A DNA stretch of 64,000 nt. It comes from Azolla caroliniana (taxonomy: Eukaryota; Polypodiophyta). The stretch covers positions 62,001 through 126,000 of the forward strand of contig JBHGNT010000007.1 in assembly GCA_043228905.1 (NCBI GenBank). The letters are read 5' to 3'. Made by a program: the position numbers and the translations under genes. A model generated the notes under the pieces. It ran no database searches. It was not told the DNA's origin and was given only the letters and a program-made list of their open reading frames with translations. Below are positions 14,701-27,859 of the stretch, in pieces. How positions within the stretch are numbered: position 1 is the first letter of the stretch; each line of letters begins with the position of its first letter.

Positions 14701-17700
14701 ACTTGAGTTTCAAAATCTTGATTATTTATTTCCATATCATAGCTAGCGTTGTTTGCTTCGATTCGCATGTTTGAACACAAAAATCCGATATCACACGAGC
14801 GAGGTATGAACATTTTAATTTACTGACACACTCTTCTCCACTACCTCCTCAAAATTTGCTAATTTCCTCATGTCTCTCGACCTGGGTTTCAAAATCTTGA
14901 TTTTTTAATTCTATATCATACCTAGCATTGTTAGCTTCGATTCGCATGTTTGAACGCAAAAATCCGATATCACAAGAGCCAGGTATGAACATTTTAATTT
15001 ACTGACACACTCTTCTCCACTACCTCCTCAAATTTGCTAATTTCCTCATGTCTCTCGACCTGAGTTTCAAAATCTTGATTTTTTAATTTTATATCATAGC
15101 TAGCGTTGTTAGCTTCGATTCGCATGTTTGAACACAAAAAGCCGATATCACACGAGCGAGGTATGAACATTTTAATTAATTGACACACTCTTCTCCACTA
15201 CCTCCTCAAATAAGCTAATTTCCTCATGTCTCTCGACCTGAGTTTCAAAACCTTGAATTTTTAATTCTATATCATAGCTAGCGTTGTTAGCTTCGTTTCG
15301 CATGTTTGAACACAGAAATCCGATATCACACGAGCCAGGTATAAACATTTTAATTTACTCACTGGCACTTCTCAACTCCATCCTCAAATAAGCTAATTTC
15401 CTCATGTCTCTCGACCTTGCTTTCAAAATCGTGAATTTTTACTTCTATATCATTTCTAGCGTTGTTTGCTTCGATTCGCATGTTTGAACACAAAAATCCG
15501 ATATCACACGAGCAAGGTATGAACATTTTAATTTATTGGCACACTTTTCTCCACTACCTCCTCAAATAAGCTAATTTCGTCATGTCTCTCGACCTTGCTA
15601 GCGTTGTTAGCTTCGTTTCGCATGTTTGAACACAGAAATCCGATATCACACGAGCCAGGTATAAACATTTTAATTTACTCACTGGCACTTCTCAACTCCA
15701 TCCTCAAATAAGCTAATTTCCTCATGTCTCTCGACCTTGCTTTCAAAATCTCGAAATTTTACTTCTATATCATTGCTAGCGTTGTTAGCTTCGATTCGCA
15801 TGTTTGAACACAAAAATCCGATATCACACGAGCGAGGTATGAACATTTTAATTTACTGACACACTCTTCTCCACTACCTCCTCAAATTTGCTAATTTCCT
15901 CATGTCTCTCGACTTGAGTTTCAAAATCTTGATTTTTTATTTCCATATCATAGCTAGCGTTGTTAGCTTCGTTTCGCATGTTTGAACAGAGAAATCCGAA
16001 ATCACACGAGCCAGGTATGAACATTTTAATTTACTCACTGGCTCTTCTCAACTCCATCTTCAAATAAGCTAATTTCCTCATGTCTCTCGACCTGGGTTTC
16101 AAAATCTTGATTTTTTAATTCTATATCATAGCTAGCATTGTTAGCTTCGCTTCGCATGTTTGAACGCAAAAATCCGATATCACAAGAGCCAGGTATGAAC
16201 ATTTTAATTTACTGACACACTCTTCTCCACTACCTCCTCAAATTTGCTAATTTCCTCATGTCTCTCGACCTGAGTTTCAAAATATTGATTTTTTAATTTT
16301 ATATCATAGCTAGCGTTCTTAGCTTCGATTCGCATGTTTGAACACAAAAATCCGATATCACACAAGCGAGGTATGAACATTTTAATTTATTGGCACACTC
16401 TTCTCCACTACCTCCTCAAATAAGCTAATTTCGTCATGTCTCTCGACCTGAGTTCCAAAACCTTAATTTTTTAATTCTATATCATAGCTAGCGTTGTTAG
16501 CTTCGTTTCGCATGTTTGAACACAGAAATCCGATATCACACGAGCCAGGTATAAACATTTTAATTTACTCACTGGCACTTCTCAACTCCATCCTCAAATA
16601 AGCTAATTTCCTCATGTCTCTCGACCTTGCTTTCAAAATCTCGAAATTTTACTTCTATATCATTGCTAGCGTTGTTAGCTTCGTTTCGCATGTTTGAACA
16701 CAAAAATCCGATATCACACGAGCGAGGTATGAACATTTTAATTTACTGACACACTCTTCTCCACTACCTCCTCAAATTTGCTAATTTCCTCATGTCTCTC
16801 GACTTGAGTTTCAAAATCTTGATTATTTATTTCCATATCATAGCTAGCGTTGTTTGCTTCGATTCGCATGTTTGAACACAAAAATCCGATATCACACGAG
16901 CGAGGTATGAACATTTTAATTTACTGACACACTCTTCTCCACTACCTCCTCAAAATTTGCTAATTTCCTCATGTCTCTCGACCTGGGTTTCAAAATCTTG
17001 ATTTTTTAATTCTATATCATACCTAGCATTGTTAGCTTCGATTCGCATGTTTGAACGCAAAAATCCGATATCACAAGAGCCAGGTATGAACATTTTAATT
17101 TACTGACACACTCTTCTCCACTACCTCCTCAAATTTGCTAATTTCCTCATGTCTCTCGACCTGAGTTTCAAAATCTTGATTTTTTAATTTTATATCATAG
17201 CTAGCGTTGTTAGCTTCGATTCGCATGTTTGAACACAAAAAGCCGATATCACACGAGCGAGGTATGAACATTTTAATTAATTGACACACTCTTCTCCACT
17301 ACCTCCTCAAATAAGCTAATTTCCTCATGTCTCTCGACCTGAGTTTCAAAACCTTGAATTTTTAATTCTATATCATAGCTAGCGTTGTTAGCTTCGTTTC
17401 GCATGTTTGAACACAGAAATCCGATATCACACGAGCCAGGTATAAACATTTTAATTTACTCACTGGCACTTCTCAACTCCATCCTCAAATAAGCTAATTT
17501 CCTCATGTCTCTCGACCTTGCTTTCAAAATCGTGAATTTTTACTTCTATATCATTTCTAGCGTTGTTTGCTTCGATTCGCATGTTTGAACACAAAAATCC
17601 GATATCACACGAGCAAGGTATGAACATTTTAATTTATTGGCACACTTTTCTCCACTACCTCCTCAAATAAGCTAATTTCGTCATGTCTCTCGACCTTGCT

Positions 17701-20350
17701 AGCGTTGTTAGCTTCGTTTCGCATGTTTGAACACAGAAATCCGATATCACACGAGCCAGGTATAAACATTTTAATTTACTCACTGGCACTTCTCAACTCC
17801 ATCCTCAAATAAGCTAATTTCCTCATGTCTCTCGACCTTGCTTTCAAAATCTCGAAATTTTACTTCTATATCATTGCTAGCGTTGTTAGCTTCGATTCGC
17901 ATGTTTGAACACAAAAATCCGATATCACACGAGCGAGGTATGAACATTTTAATTTACTGACACACTCTTCTCCACTACCTCCTCAAATTTGCTAATTTCC
18001 TCATGTCTCTCGACTTGAGTTTCAAAATCTTGATTATTTATTTCCATATCATAGCTAGCGTTGTTAGCTTCGTTTCGCATGTTTGAACAGAGAAATCCGA
18101 AATCACACGAGCCAGGTATGAACATTTTAATTTACTCACTGGCTCTTCTCAACTCCATTATCAAATAAGCTAATTTCCTCATGTCTCTCGACCTGGGTTT
18201 CAAAATCTTGATTTTTTAATTCTATATCATACCTAGCATTGTTAGCTTCGATTCGCATGTTTGAACGCAAAAATCCGATATCACAAGAGCCAGGTATGAA
18301 CATTTTAATTTACTGACACACTCTTCTCCACTACCTCCTCAAATTTGCTAATTTCCTCATGTCTCTCGACCTGAGTTTCAAAATCTTGATTTTTTAATTT
18401 TATATCATAGCTTGCGTTGTTAGCTTCGATTCGCATGTTTGAACACAAAAATCCGATATCACACGAGCCAGGTATAAACATTTTAATTTACTGACACACT
18501 CTTCTCCACTCCATCCCCAAATTTGCTAATTTCCTCATATCTCTCGACCTGGGTTTCAAAATCTTGATTTTTTAATTCTATATCATAGCTAGCGTTGTTT
18601 GCTTCGATTCGCATGTTTGAACACAAAAATCCGATATCACACGAGCAAGGTATGAACATTTTAATTTACTGACACACTCTTCTCCACTACCTCCTCAAAT
18701 TTGCTAATTTCCTCATGTCTCTCGACTTGAGTTTCAAAATCTTGATTTTTTATTTCCATATCATAGCTAGCGTTGTTAGCTTTGTTTCGCATGTTTGAAC
18801 AGAGAAATCCGATATCACACGAGCCAGGTATGAACATTTTAATTTACTCACTGGCTCTTCTCAACTCCATCTTCAAATAAGCTAATTTCCTCATGTCTCT
18901 CGACCTGGGTTTCAAAATCTTGATTTTTTAATTCTATATCATAGCTAGCATTGTTAGCTTCGCTTCGCATGTTTGAACGCAAAAATCCGATATCACAAGA
19001 GCCAGGTATGAACATTTTAATTTACTGACACACTCTTCTCCACTACCTCCTCAAATTTGCTAATTTCCCCATGTCTCTCGACCTGAGTTTCAAAATCTTG
19101 ATTTTTTAATTTTATATCATAGCTAGCGTTGTTAGCTTCGATTCGCATGTTTGAACACAAAAAGCCGATATCACACGAGCGAGGTATGAACATTTTAATT
19201 AATTGACACACTCTTCTCCACTACCTCCTCAAATAAGCTAATTTCCTCATGTCTCTCGACCTGAGTTTCAAAACCTTGAATTTTTAATTCTATATCATAG
19301 CTAGCGTTGTTAGCTTCGTTTCGCATGTTTGAACACAGAAATCCGATATCACACGAGCCAGGTATAAACATTTTAATTTACTCACTGGCACTTCTCAACT
19401 CCATCCTCAAATAAGCTAATTTCCTCATGTCTCTCGACCTTGCTTTCAAAATCGTGAATTTTTACTTCTATATCATTGCTAGCGTTGTTTGCTTCGATTC
19501 GCATGTTTGAACACAAAAATCCGATATCACACGAGCGAGGTATGAACATTTTAATTTACTGACACACTCTTCTCCACTACCTCCTCAAATTTGCTAATTT
19601 CCTCATGTCTCTCGACTTGAGTTTCAAAATCTTAATTATTTATTTCCATATCATAGCTAGCGTTGTTAGCTTCGTTTCGCATGTTTGAACAGAGAAATCC
19701 GAAATCACACGAGCCAGGTATGAACATTTTAATTTACTCACTGGCTCTTCTCAACTCCATTATCAAATAAGCTAATTTCCTCATGTCTCTCGACCTGGGT
19801 TTCAAAATCTTGATTTTTTAATTCTATATCATACCTAGCATTGTTAGCTTCGATTCGCATGTTTGAACGCAAAAATCCGATATCACAAGAGCCAGGTATG
19901 AACATTTTAATTTACTGACACACTCTTCTCCACTACCTCCTCAAATTTGCTAATTTCCTCATGTCTCTCGACCTGAGTTTCAAAATCTTGATTTTTTAAT
20001 TTTATATCATAGCTAGCGTTGTTAGCTTCGATTCGCATGTTTGAACACAAAAATCCGATATCACACGAGCGAGGTATGAACATTTTAATTAATTGACACA
20101 CTCTTCTCCACTACCTCCTCAAATAAGCTAATTTCCTCATGTCTCTCGACCTGAGTTTCAAAACCTTGAATTTTTAATTCTATATCATAGCTAGCGTTGT
20201 TAGCTTCGTTTCGCATGTTTGAACACAGAAATCCGATATCACACGAGCCAGGTATAAACATTTTAATTTACTCACTGGCACTTCTCAACTCCATCCTCAA
20301 ATAAGCTAATTTCCTCATGTCTCTCGACCTTGCTTTCAAAATCGTGAAAT
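5760..20350. repeat. About 2,100-bp, 12-monomer higher-order repeat series with one 36-bp-deleted monomer per unit
   Basis: A monomer lacking 36 bp recurs at 7,721, 9,821, 11,922, 14,380, 15,591 and 17,692 (position of gaccttgct). Spacings are 2,100, 2,101, 2,458, 1,211 and 2,101 bp. Twelve monomers minus 36 bp is 2,100, so four units are full length or nearly so. One spacing is expanded by 357 bp (about two monomers) and one is short by 890 bp (exactly five monomers), as unequal exchange between monomers would produce. In the deleted monomer the text runs ccttgct directly into agcgttgtt; the missing stretch is bounded by two ttgct direct repeats. Beyond about 18.3 kb the order becomes mosaic. 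Confidence 0.8.
7124..7300 (-). other. Representative whole-monomer open frame (58 codons), probably not a gene
   Basis: On the minus strand one frame is open from an ATG to TAA across the monomer: 59 codons including the stop, 177 bp of the 178-bp unit. The next monomer's ATG follows after a single base (TAA-A-ATG). The predicted peptide begins MFIPRSCDIGFLCSN and has a charged, helix-prone second half (DFETQVERHEEISKFEEVV). The frame is also open in many variant monomers elsewhere. Others are broken: CGA to TGA at gattcacatg, a 1-bp insertion in ctcaaaatttgc, a 2-bp deletion in ttctatcatagc, and an expanded T run near 29,600. I recognise no protein family. With homogenisation between monomers, an open frame can persist without selection, so I do not call it coding. 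Confidence 0.2.
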
Positions 20351-21819
20351 TTTACTTCTATATCATTGCTAGCGTTGTTTGCTTCGATTCGCATGTTTGA
20401 ACACAAAAATCCGATATCACACGAGCGAGGTATGAACATTTTAATTTACTGACACACTCTTCTCCACTACCTCCTCAAATTTGCTAATTTCCTCATGTCT
20501 CTCGACTTGAGTTTCAAAATCTTGATTATTTATTTCCATATCATAGCTAGCGTTGTTAGCTTCGATTCGCATGTTTGAACACAAAAATCCGATATCACAC
20601 GAGCGAGGTATGAACATTTTAATTAATTGACACACTCTTCTCCACTACCTCCTCAAATAAGCTAATTTCCTCATGTCTCTCGACCTGAGTTTCAAAACCT
20701 TGAATTTTTAATTCTATATCATAGCTAGCGTTGTTAGCTTCGTTTCGCATGTTTGAACACAGAAATCCGATATCACACGAGCCAGGTATAAACATTTTAA
20801 TTTACTCACTGGCACTTCTCAACTCCATCCTCAAATAAGCTAATTTCCTCATGTCTCTCGACCTTGCTTTCAAAATCGTGAATTTTTACTTCTATATCAT
20901 TGCTAGCGTTGTTTGCTTCGATTCGCATGTTTGAACACAAAAATCCGATATCACACGAGCGAGGTATGAACATTTTAATTTACTGACACACTCTTCTCCA
21001 CTACCTCCTCAAAATTTGCTAATTTCCTCATGTCTCTCGACTTGAGTTTCAAAATCTTGATTATTTATTTCCATATCATTGCTAGCGTTGTTTGCTTCGA
21101 TTCGCATGTTTGAACACAAAAATCCGATATCACACGAGCGAGGTATGAACATTTTAATTTACTGACACACTCTTCTCCACTACCTCCTCAAATTTGCTAA
21201 TTTCCTCATGTCTCTCGACTTGAGTTTCAAAATCTTGATTATTTATTTCCATATCATAGCTAGCGTTGTTAGCTTCGATTCGCATGTTTGAACACAAAAA
21301 TCCGATATCACACGAGCGAGGTATGAACATTTTAATTAATTGACACACTCTTCTCCACTACCTCCTCAAATAAGCTAATTTCCTCATGTCTCTCGACCTG
21401 AGTTTCAAAACCTTGAATTTTTAATTCTATATCATAGCTAGCGTTGTTAGCTTCGTTTCGCATGTTTGAACACAGAAATCCGATATCACACGAGCCAGGT
21501 ATAAACATTTTAATTTACTCACTGCCACTTCTCAACTCCATCCTCAAATAAGCTAATTTCCTCATGTCTCTCGACCTTGCTTTCAAAATCGTGAATTTTT
21601 ACTTCTATATCATTGCTAGCGTTGTTTGCTTCGATTCGCATGTTTGAACACAAAAATCCGATATCACACGAGCGAGGTATGAACATTTTAATTTACTGAC
21701 ACACTCTTCTCCACTACCTCCTCAAATTTGCTAATTTCCTCATGTCTCTCGACTTGAGTTTCAAAATCTTGATTATTTATTTCCATATCATAGCTAGCGT
21801 TGTTAGCTTCGATTCGCAT

Positions 21820-24800
21820 GTTTGAACGCAAAAATCCGATATCACAAGAGCCAGGTATGAACATTTTAATTTACTGACACACTCTTCTCCACTACCTCCT
21901 CAAATTTGCTAATTTCCTCATGTCTCTCGACCTGAGTTTCAAAATCTTGATTTTTTAATTTTATATCATAGCTAGCGTTGTTAGCTTCGATTCGCATGTT
22001 TGAACACAAAAATCCGATATCACACGAGCGAGGTATGAACATTTTAATTAATTGACACACTCTTCTCCACTACCTCCTCAAATAAGCTAATTTCCTCATG
22101 TCTCTCGACCTGAGTTTCAAAACCTTGAATTTTTAATTCTATATCATAGCTAGCGTTGTTAGCTTCGTTTCGCATGTTTGAACACAGAAATCCGATATCA
22201 CACGAGCCAGGTATAAACATTTTAATTTACTCACTGGCACTTCTCAACTCCATCCTCAAATAAGCTAATTTCCTCATGTCTCTCGACCTGGGTTTCAAAA
22301 TCTTGATTTTTTAATTCTATATCATAGCTAGCATTGTTTGCTTCGATTCGCATGTTTGAACACAAAAATCCGATATCACACGAGCAAGGTATGAACATTT
22401 TAATTTACTGACACACTCTTCTCCACTACCTCCTCAAATTTGCTAATTTCCTCATGTCTCTCGACTTGAGTTTCAAAATCTTGATTTTTTATTTCCATAT
22501 CATAGCTAGCGTTGTTAGCTTCGTTTCGCATGTTTGAACAGAGAAATCCGAAATCACACGAGCCAGGTATGAACATTTTAATTTACTCACTGGCTCTTCT
22601 CATCTCCATCTTCAAATAAGCTAATTTCCTCATGTCTCTCGACCTGGGTTTCAAAATCTTGATTTTTTAATTCTATATCATAGCTAGCATTGTTAGCTTC
22701 GCTTCGCATGTTTGAACGCAAAAATCCGATATCACAAGAGCCAGGTATGAACATTTTAATTTACTGACACACTCTTCTCCACTACCTCCTCAAATTTGCT
22801 AATTTCCTCATGTCTCTCGACCTGAGTTTCAAAATATTCATTTTTTAATTTTATATCATAGCTAGCGTTCTTAGCTTCGATTCGCATGTTTGAACACAAA
22901 AATCCGATATCACACGAGCGAGGTATGAACATTTTAATTTATTGGCACACTCTTCTCCACTACCTCCTCAAATAAGCTAATTTCGTCATGTCTCTCGACC
23001 TGAGTTCCAAAACCTTGATTTTTTAATTCTATATCATAGCTAGCGTTGTTAGCTTCGTTTCGCATGTTTGAACACAGAAATCCGATATCACACGAGCCAG
23101 GTATAAACATTTTAATTTACTCACTGGCACTTCTCAACTCCATCCTCAAATAAGCTAATTTCCTCATGTCTCTCGACCTTGCTTTCAAAATCTCGAAATT
23201 TTACTTCTATATCATTGCTAGCGTTGTTAGCTTCGATTCGCATGTTTGAACACAAAAATCCGATATCACACGAGCGAGGTATGAACATTTTAATTTACTG
23301 ACACACTCTTCTCCACTACCTCCTCAAATTTGCTAATTTCCTCATGTCTCTCGACTTGAGTTTCAAAATCTTGATTATTTATTTCCATATCATAGCTAGC
23401 GTTGTTAGCTTCGTTTCGCATGTTTGAACAGAGAAATCCGAAATCACACGAGCCAGGTATGAACATTTTAATTTACTCACTGGCTCTTCTCAACTCCATT
23501 ATCAAATAAGCTAATTTCCTCATGTCTCTCGACCTGGGTTTCAAAATCTTGATTTTTTAATTCTATATCATACCTAGCATTGTTAGCTTCGATTCGCATG
23601 TTTGAACGCAAAAATCCGATATCACAAGAGCCAGGTATGAACATTTTAATTTACTGACACACTCTTCTCCACTACCTCCTCAAATTTGCTAATTTCCTCA
23701 TGTCTCTCGACCTGAGTTTCAAAATCTTGATTTTTTAATTTTATATCATAGCTAGCGTTGTTAGCTTCGATTCGCATGTTTGAACACAAAAATCCGATAT
23801 CACACGAGCGAGGTATGAACATTTTAATTAATTGACACACTCTTCTCCACTACCTCCTCAAATAAGCTAATTTCCTCATGTCTCTCGACCTGAGTTTCAA
23901 AACCTTGAATTTTTAATTCTATATCATAGCTAGCGTTGTTAGCTTCGTTTCGCATGTTTGAACACAGAAATCCGATATCACACGAGCCAGGTATAAACAT
24001 TTTAATTTACTCACTGGCTCTTCTCAACTCCATTATCAAATAAGCTAATTTCCTCATGTCTCTCGACCTGGGTTTCAAAATCTTGATTTTTTAATTCTAT
24101 ATCATACCTAGCATTGTTAGCTTCGATTCGCATGTTTGAACGCAAAAATCCGATATCACAAGAGCCAGGTATGAACATTTTAATTTACTGACACACTCTT
24201 CTCCACTACCTCCTCAAATTTGCTAATTTCCTCATGTCTCTCGACCTGAGTTTCAAAATCTTGATTTTTTAATTTTATATCATAGCTAGCGTTGTTAGCT
24301 TCGATTCGCATGTTTGAACACAAAAATCCGATATCACACGAGCGACGTATGAACATTTTAATTAATTGACACACTCTTCTCCACTACCTCCTCAAATAAG
24401 CTAATTTCCTCATGTCTCTCGACCTGAGTTTCAAAACCTTGAATTTTTAATTCTATATCATAGCTAGCGTTGTTAGCTTCGTTTCGCATGTTTGAACACA
24501 GAAATCCGATATCACACGAGCCAGGTATAAACATTTTAATTTACTCACTGGCACTTCTCAACTCCATCCTCAAATAAGCTAATTTCCTCATGTCTCTCGA
24601 CCTGGGTTTCAAAATCTTGATTTTTTAATTCTATATCATAGCTAGCATTGTTTGCTTCGATTCGCATGTTTGAACACAAAAATCCGATATCACACGAGCA
24701 AGGTATGAACATTTTAATTTACTGACACACTCTTCTCCACTACCTCCTCAAATTTGCTAATTTCCTCATGTCTCTCGACTTGAGTTTCAAAATCTTGATT

Positions 24801-26314
24801 TTTTATTTCCATATCATAGCTAGCGTTGTTAGCTTCGTTTCGCATGTTTGAACAGAGAAATCCGAAATCACACGAGCCAGGTATGAACATTTTAATTTAC
24901 TCACTGGCTCTTCTCAACTCCATCTTCAAATAAGCTAATTTCCTCATGTCTCTCGACCTGGGTTTCAAAATCTTGATTTTTTAATTCTATATCATAGCTA
25001 GCATTGTTAGCTTCGCTTCGCATGTTTGAACGCAAAAATCCGATATCACAAGAGCCAGGTATGAACATTTTAATTTACTGACACACTCTTCTCCACTACC
25101 TCCTCAAATTTGCTAATTTCCTCATGTCTCTCGACCTGAGTTTCAAAATATTCATTTTTTAATTTTATATCATAGCTAGCGTTCTTAGCTTCGATTCGCA
25201 TGTTTGAACACAAAAATCCGATATCACACGAGCGAGGTATGAACATTTTAATTTATTGGCACACTCTTCTCCACTACCTCCTCAAATAAGCTAATTTCGT
25301 CATGTCTCTCGACCTGAGTTCCAAAACCTTGATTTTTTAATTCTATATCATAGCTAGCGTTGTTAGCTTCGTTTCGCATGTTTGAACACAGAAATCCGAT
25401 ATCACACGAGCCAGGTATAAACATTTTAATTTACTCACTGGCACTTCTCAACTCCATCCTCAAATAAGCTAATTTCCTCATGTCTCTCGACCTTGCTTTC
25501 AAAATCTCGAAATTTTACTTCTATATCATTGCTAGCGTTGTTAGCTTCGATTCGCATGTTTGAACACAAAAATCCGATATCACACGAGCGAGGTATGAAC
25601 ATTTTAATTTACTGACACACTCTTCTCCACTACCTCCTCAAATTTGCTAATTTCCTCATGTCTCTCGACTTGAGTTTCAAAATCTTGATTATTTATTTCC
25701 ATATCATAGCTAGCGTTGTTAGCTTCGTTTCGCATGTTTGAACAGAGAAATCCGAAATCACACGAGCCAGGTATGAACATTTTAATTTACTCACTGGCTC
25801 TTCTCAACTCCATTATCAAATAAGCTAATTTCCTCATGTCTCTCGACCTGGGTTTCAAAATCTTGATTTTTTAATTCTATATCATACCTAGCATTGTTAG
25901 CTTCGATTCGCATGTTTGAACGCAAAAATCCGATATCACAAGAGCCAGGTATGAACATTTTAATTTACTGACACACTCTTCTCCACTACCTCCTCAAATT
26001 TGCTAATTTCCTCATGTCTCTCGACCTGAGTTTCAAAATCTTGATTTTTTAATTTTATATCATAGCTAGCGTTGTTAGCTTCGATTCGCATGTTTGAACA
26101 CAAAAATCCGATATCACACGAGCGAGGTATGAACATTTTAATTAATTGACACACTCTTCTCCACTACCTCCTCAAATAAGCTAATTTCCTCATGTCTCTC
26201 GACCTGAGTTTCAAAACCTTGAATTTTTAATTCTATATCATAGCTAGCGTTGTTAGCTTCGTTTCGCATGTTTGAACACAGAAATCCGATATCACACGAG
26301 CCAGGTATAAACAT
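21820..26314. repeat. Two copies of a 2,314-bp, 13-monomer higher-order repeat (copy A)
   Basis: Equivalent monomers lie 2,314-2,315 bp apart (for example 21,866/24,180, 23,646/25,960 and the aatattcatt variant near 22,836/25,149), which is 13 x 178. The two units match from about 21,820 to 24,000 and from 24,134 to 26,314, then differ (ggctc...attatc against ggcac...catcctc). The same pair appears in copy B at about 37,444-41,940. Confidence 0.75.
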
Positions 26315-27859
26315 TTTAATTTACTCACTGGCACTTCTCAACTCCATCCTCAAATAAGCTAATTTCCTCATGTCTCTCGCCTTGCTTTCAAAATCGTGAA
26401 TTTTTACTTCTATATCATTTCTAGCGTTGTTTGCTTCGATTCGCATGTTTGAACACAAAAATCCGATATCACACGAGCAAGGTATGAACATTTTAATTTA
26501 CTGACACACTCTTCTCCACTACCTCCTCAAATTTGCTAATTTCCTCATGTCTCTCGACTTGAGTTTCAAAATCTTGATTTTTTATTTCCATATCATAGCT
26601 AGCGTTGTTAGCTTCGTTTCGCATGTTTGAACAGAGAAATCCGAAATCACACGAGCCAGGTATGAACATTTTAATTTACTCACTGGCTCTTCTCAACTCC
26701 ATCTTCAAATAAGCTAATTTCCTCATGTCTCTCGACCTGGGTTTCAAAATCTTGATTTTTTAATTCTATATCATAGCTAGCATTGTTAGCTTCGCTTCGC
26801 ATGTTTGAACGCAAAAATCCGATATCACACGAGCCAGATATAAACATTTTAATTTACTGACACACTCTTCTCCACTACCTCCTCAAATTTGCTAATTTCC
26901 TCATGTCTCTCGACCTGAGTTTCAAAATATTGATTTTTTAATTTTATATCATAGCTAGCGTTCTTAGCTTCGATTCGCATGTTTGAACACAAAAATCCGA
27001 TATCACACGAGCGAGGTATGAACATTTTAATTTATTGGCACACTCTTCTCCACTACCTCCTCAAATAAGCTAATTTCGTCATGTCTCTTGACCTGAGTTC
27101 CAAAACCTTGATTTTTTAATTCTATATCATAGCTAGCGTTGTTAGCTTCGTTTCGCATGTTTGAACACAGAAATCCGATATCACACGAGCCAGGTATAAA
27201 CATTTTAATTTACTCACTAGCACTTCTCAACTCCATCCTCAAATAAGCTAATTTCCTCATGTCTCTCGACCTTGCTTTCAAAATCTCGAAATTTTACTTC
27301 TATATCATTGCTAGCGTTGTTAGCTTCGATTCGCATGTTTGAACACAAAAATCCGATATCACACGAGCGAGGTATGAACATTTTAATTTACTGACACACT
27401 CTTCTCCACTACCTCCTCAAAATTTGCTAATTTCCTCATGTCTCTCGACCTGAGTTTCAAAATCTTGATTTTTTAATTTTATATCATAGCTAGCGTTGTT
27501 AGCTTCGTTTCGCATGTTTGAACACAGAAATCCGATATCACACGAGCCAGGTATAAACATTTTAATTTACTCACTGGCACTTCTCAACTCCATCCTCAAA
27601 TAAGCTAATTTCCTCATGTCTCTCGACCTAGGTTTTAAAATCTTTCATTTTTAATTGTATATCATAGCTAGCGTTGTTAGCTTCGATTCGCATGTTTGAA
27701 CACAAAAATCCGATATCACACGAGCGAGGTATGAACATTTTAATTTATTGACACACTCTTCTCCACTACCTCCTCAAATAAGCTAATTTCCTCATGTCTC
27801 TCGACCTGAGTTTCAAAACCTTGATTTTTTAATTCTATATCATAGCTAGCGTTGTTAGC

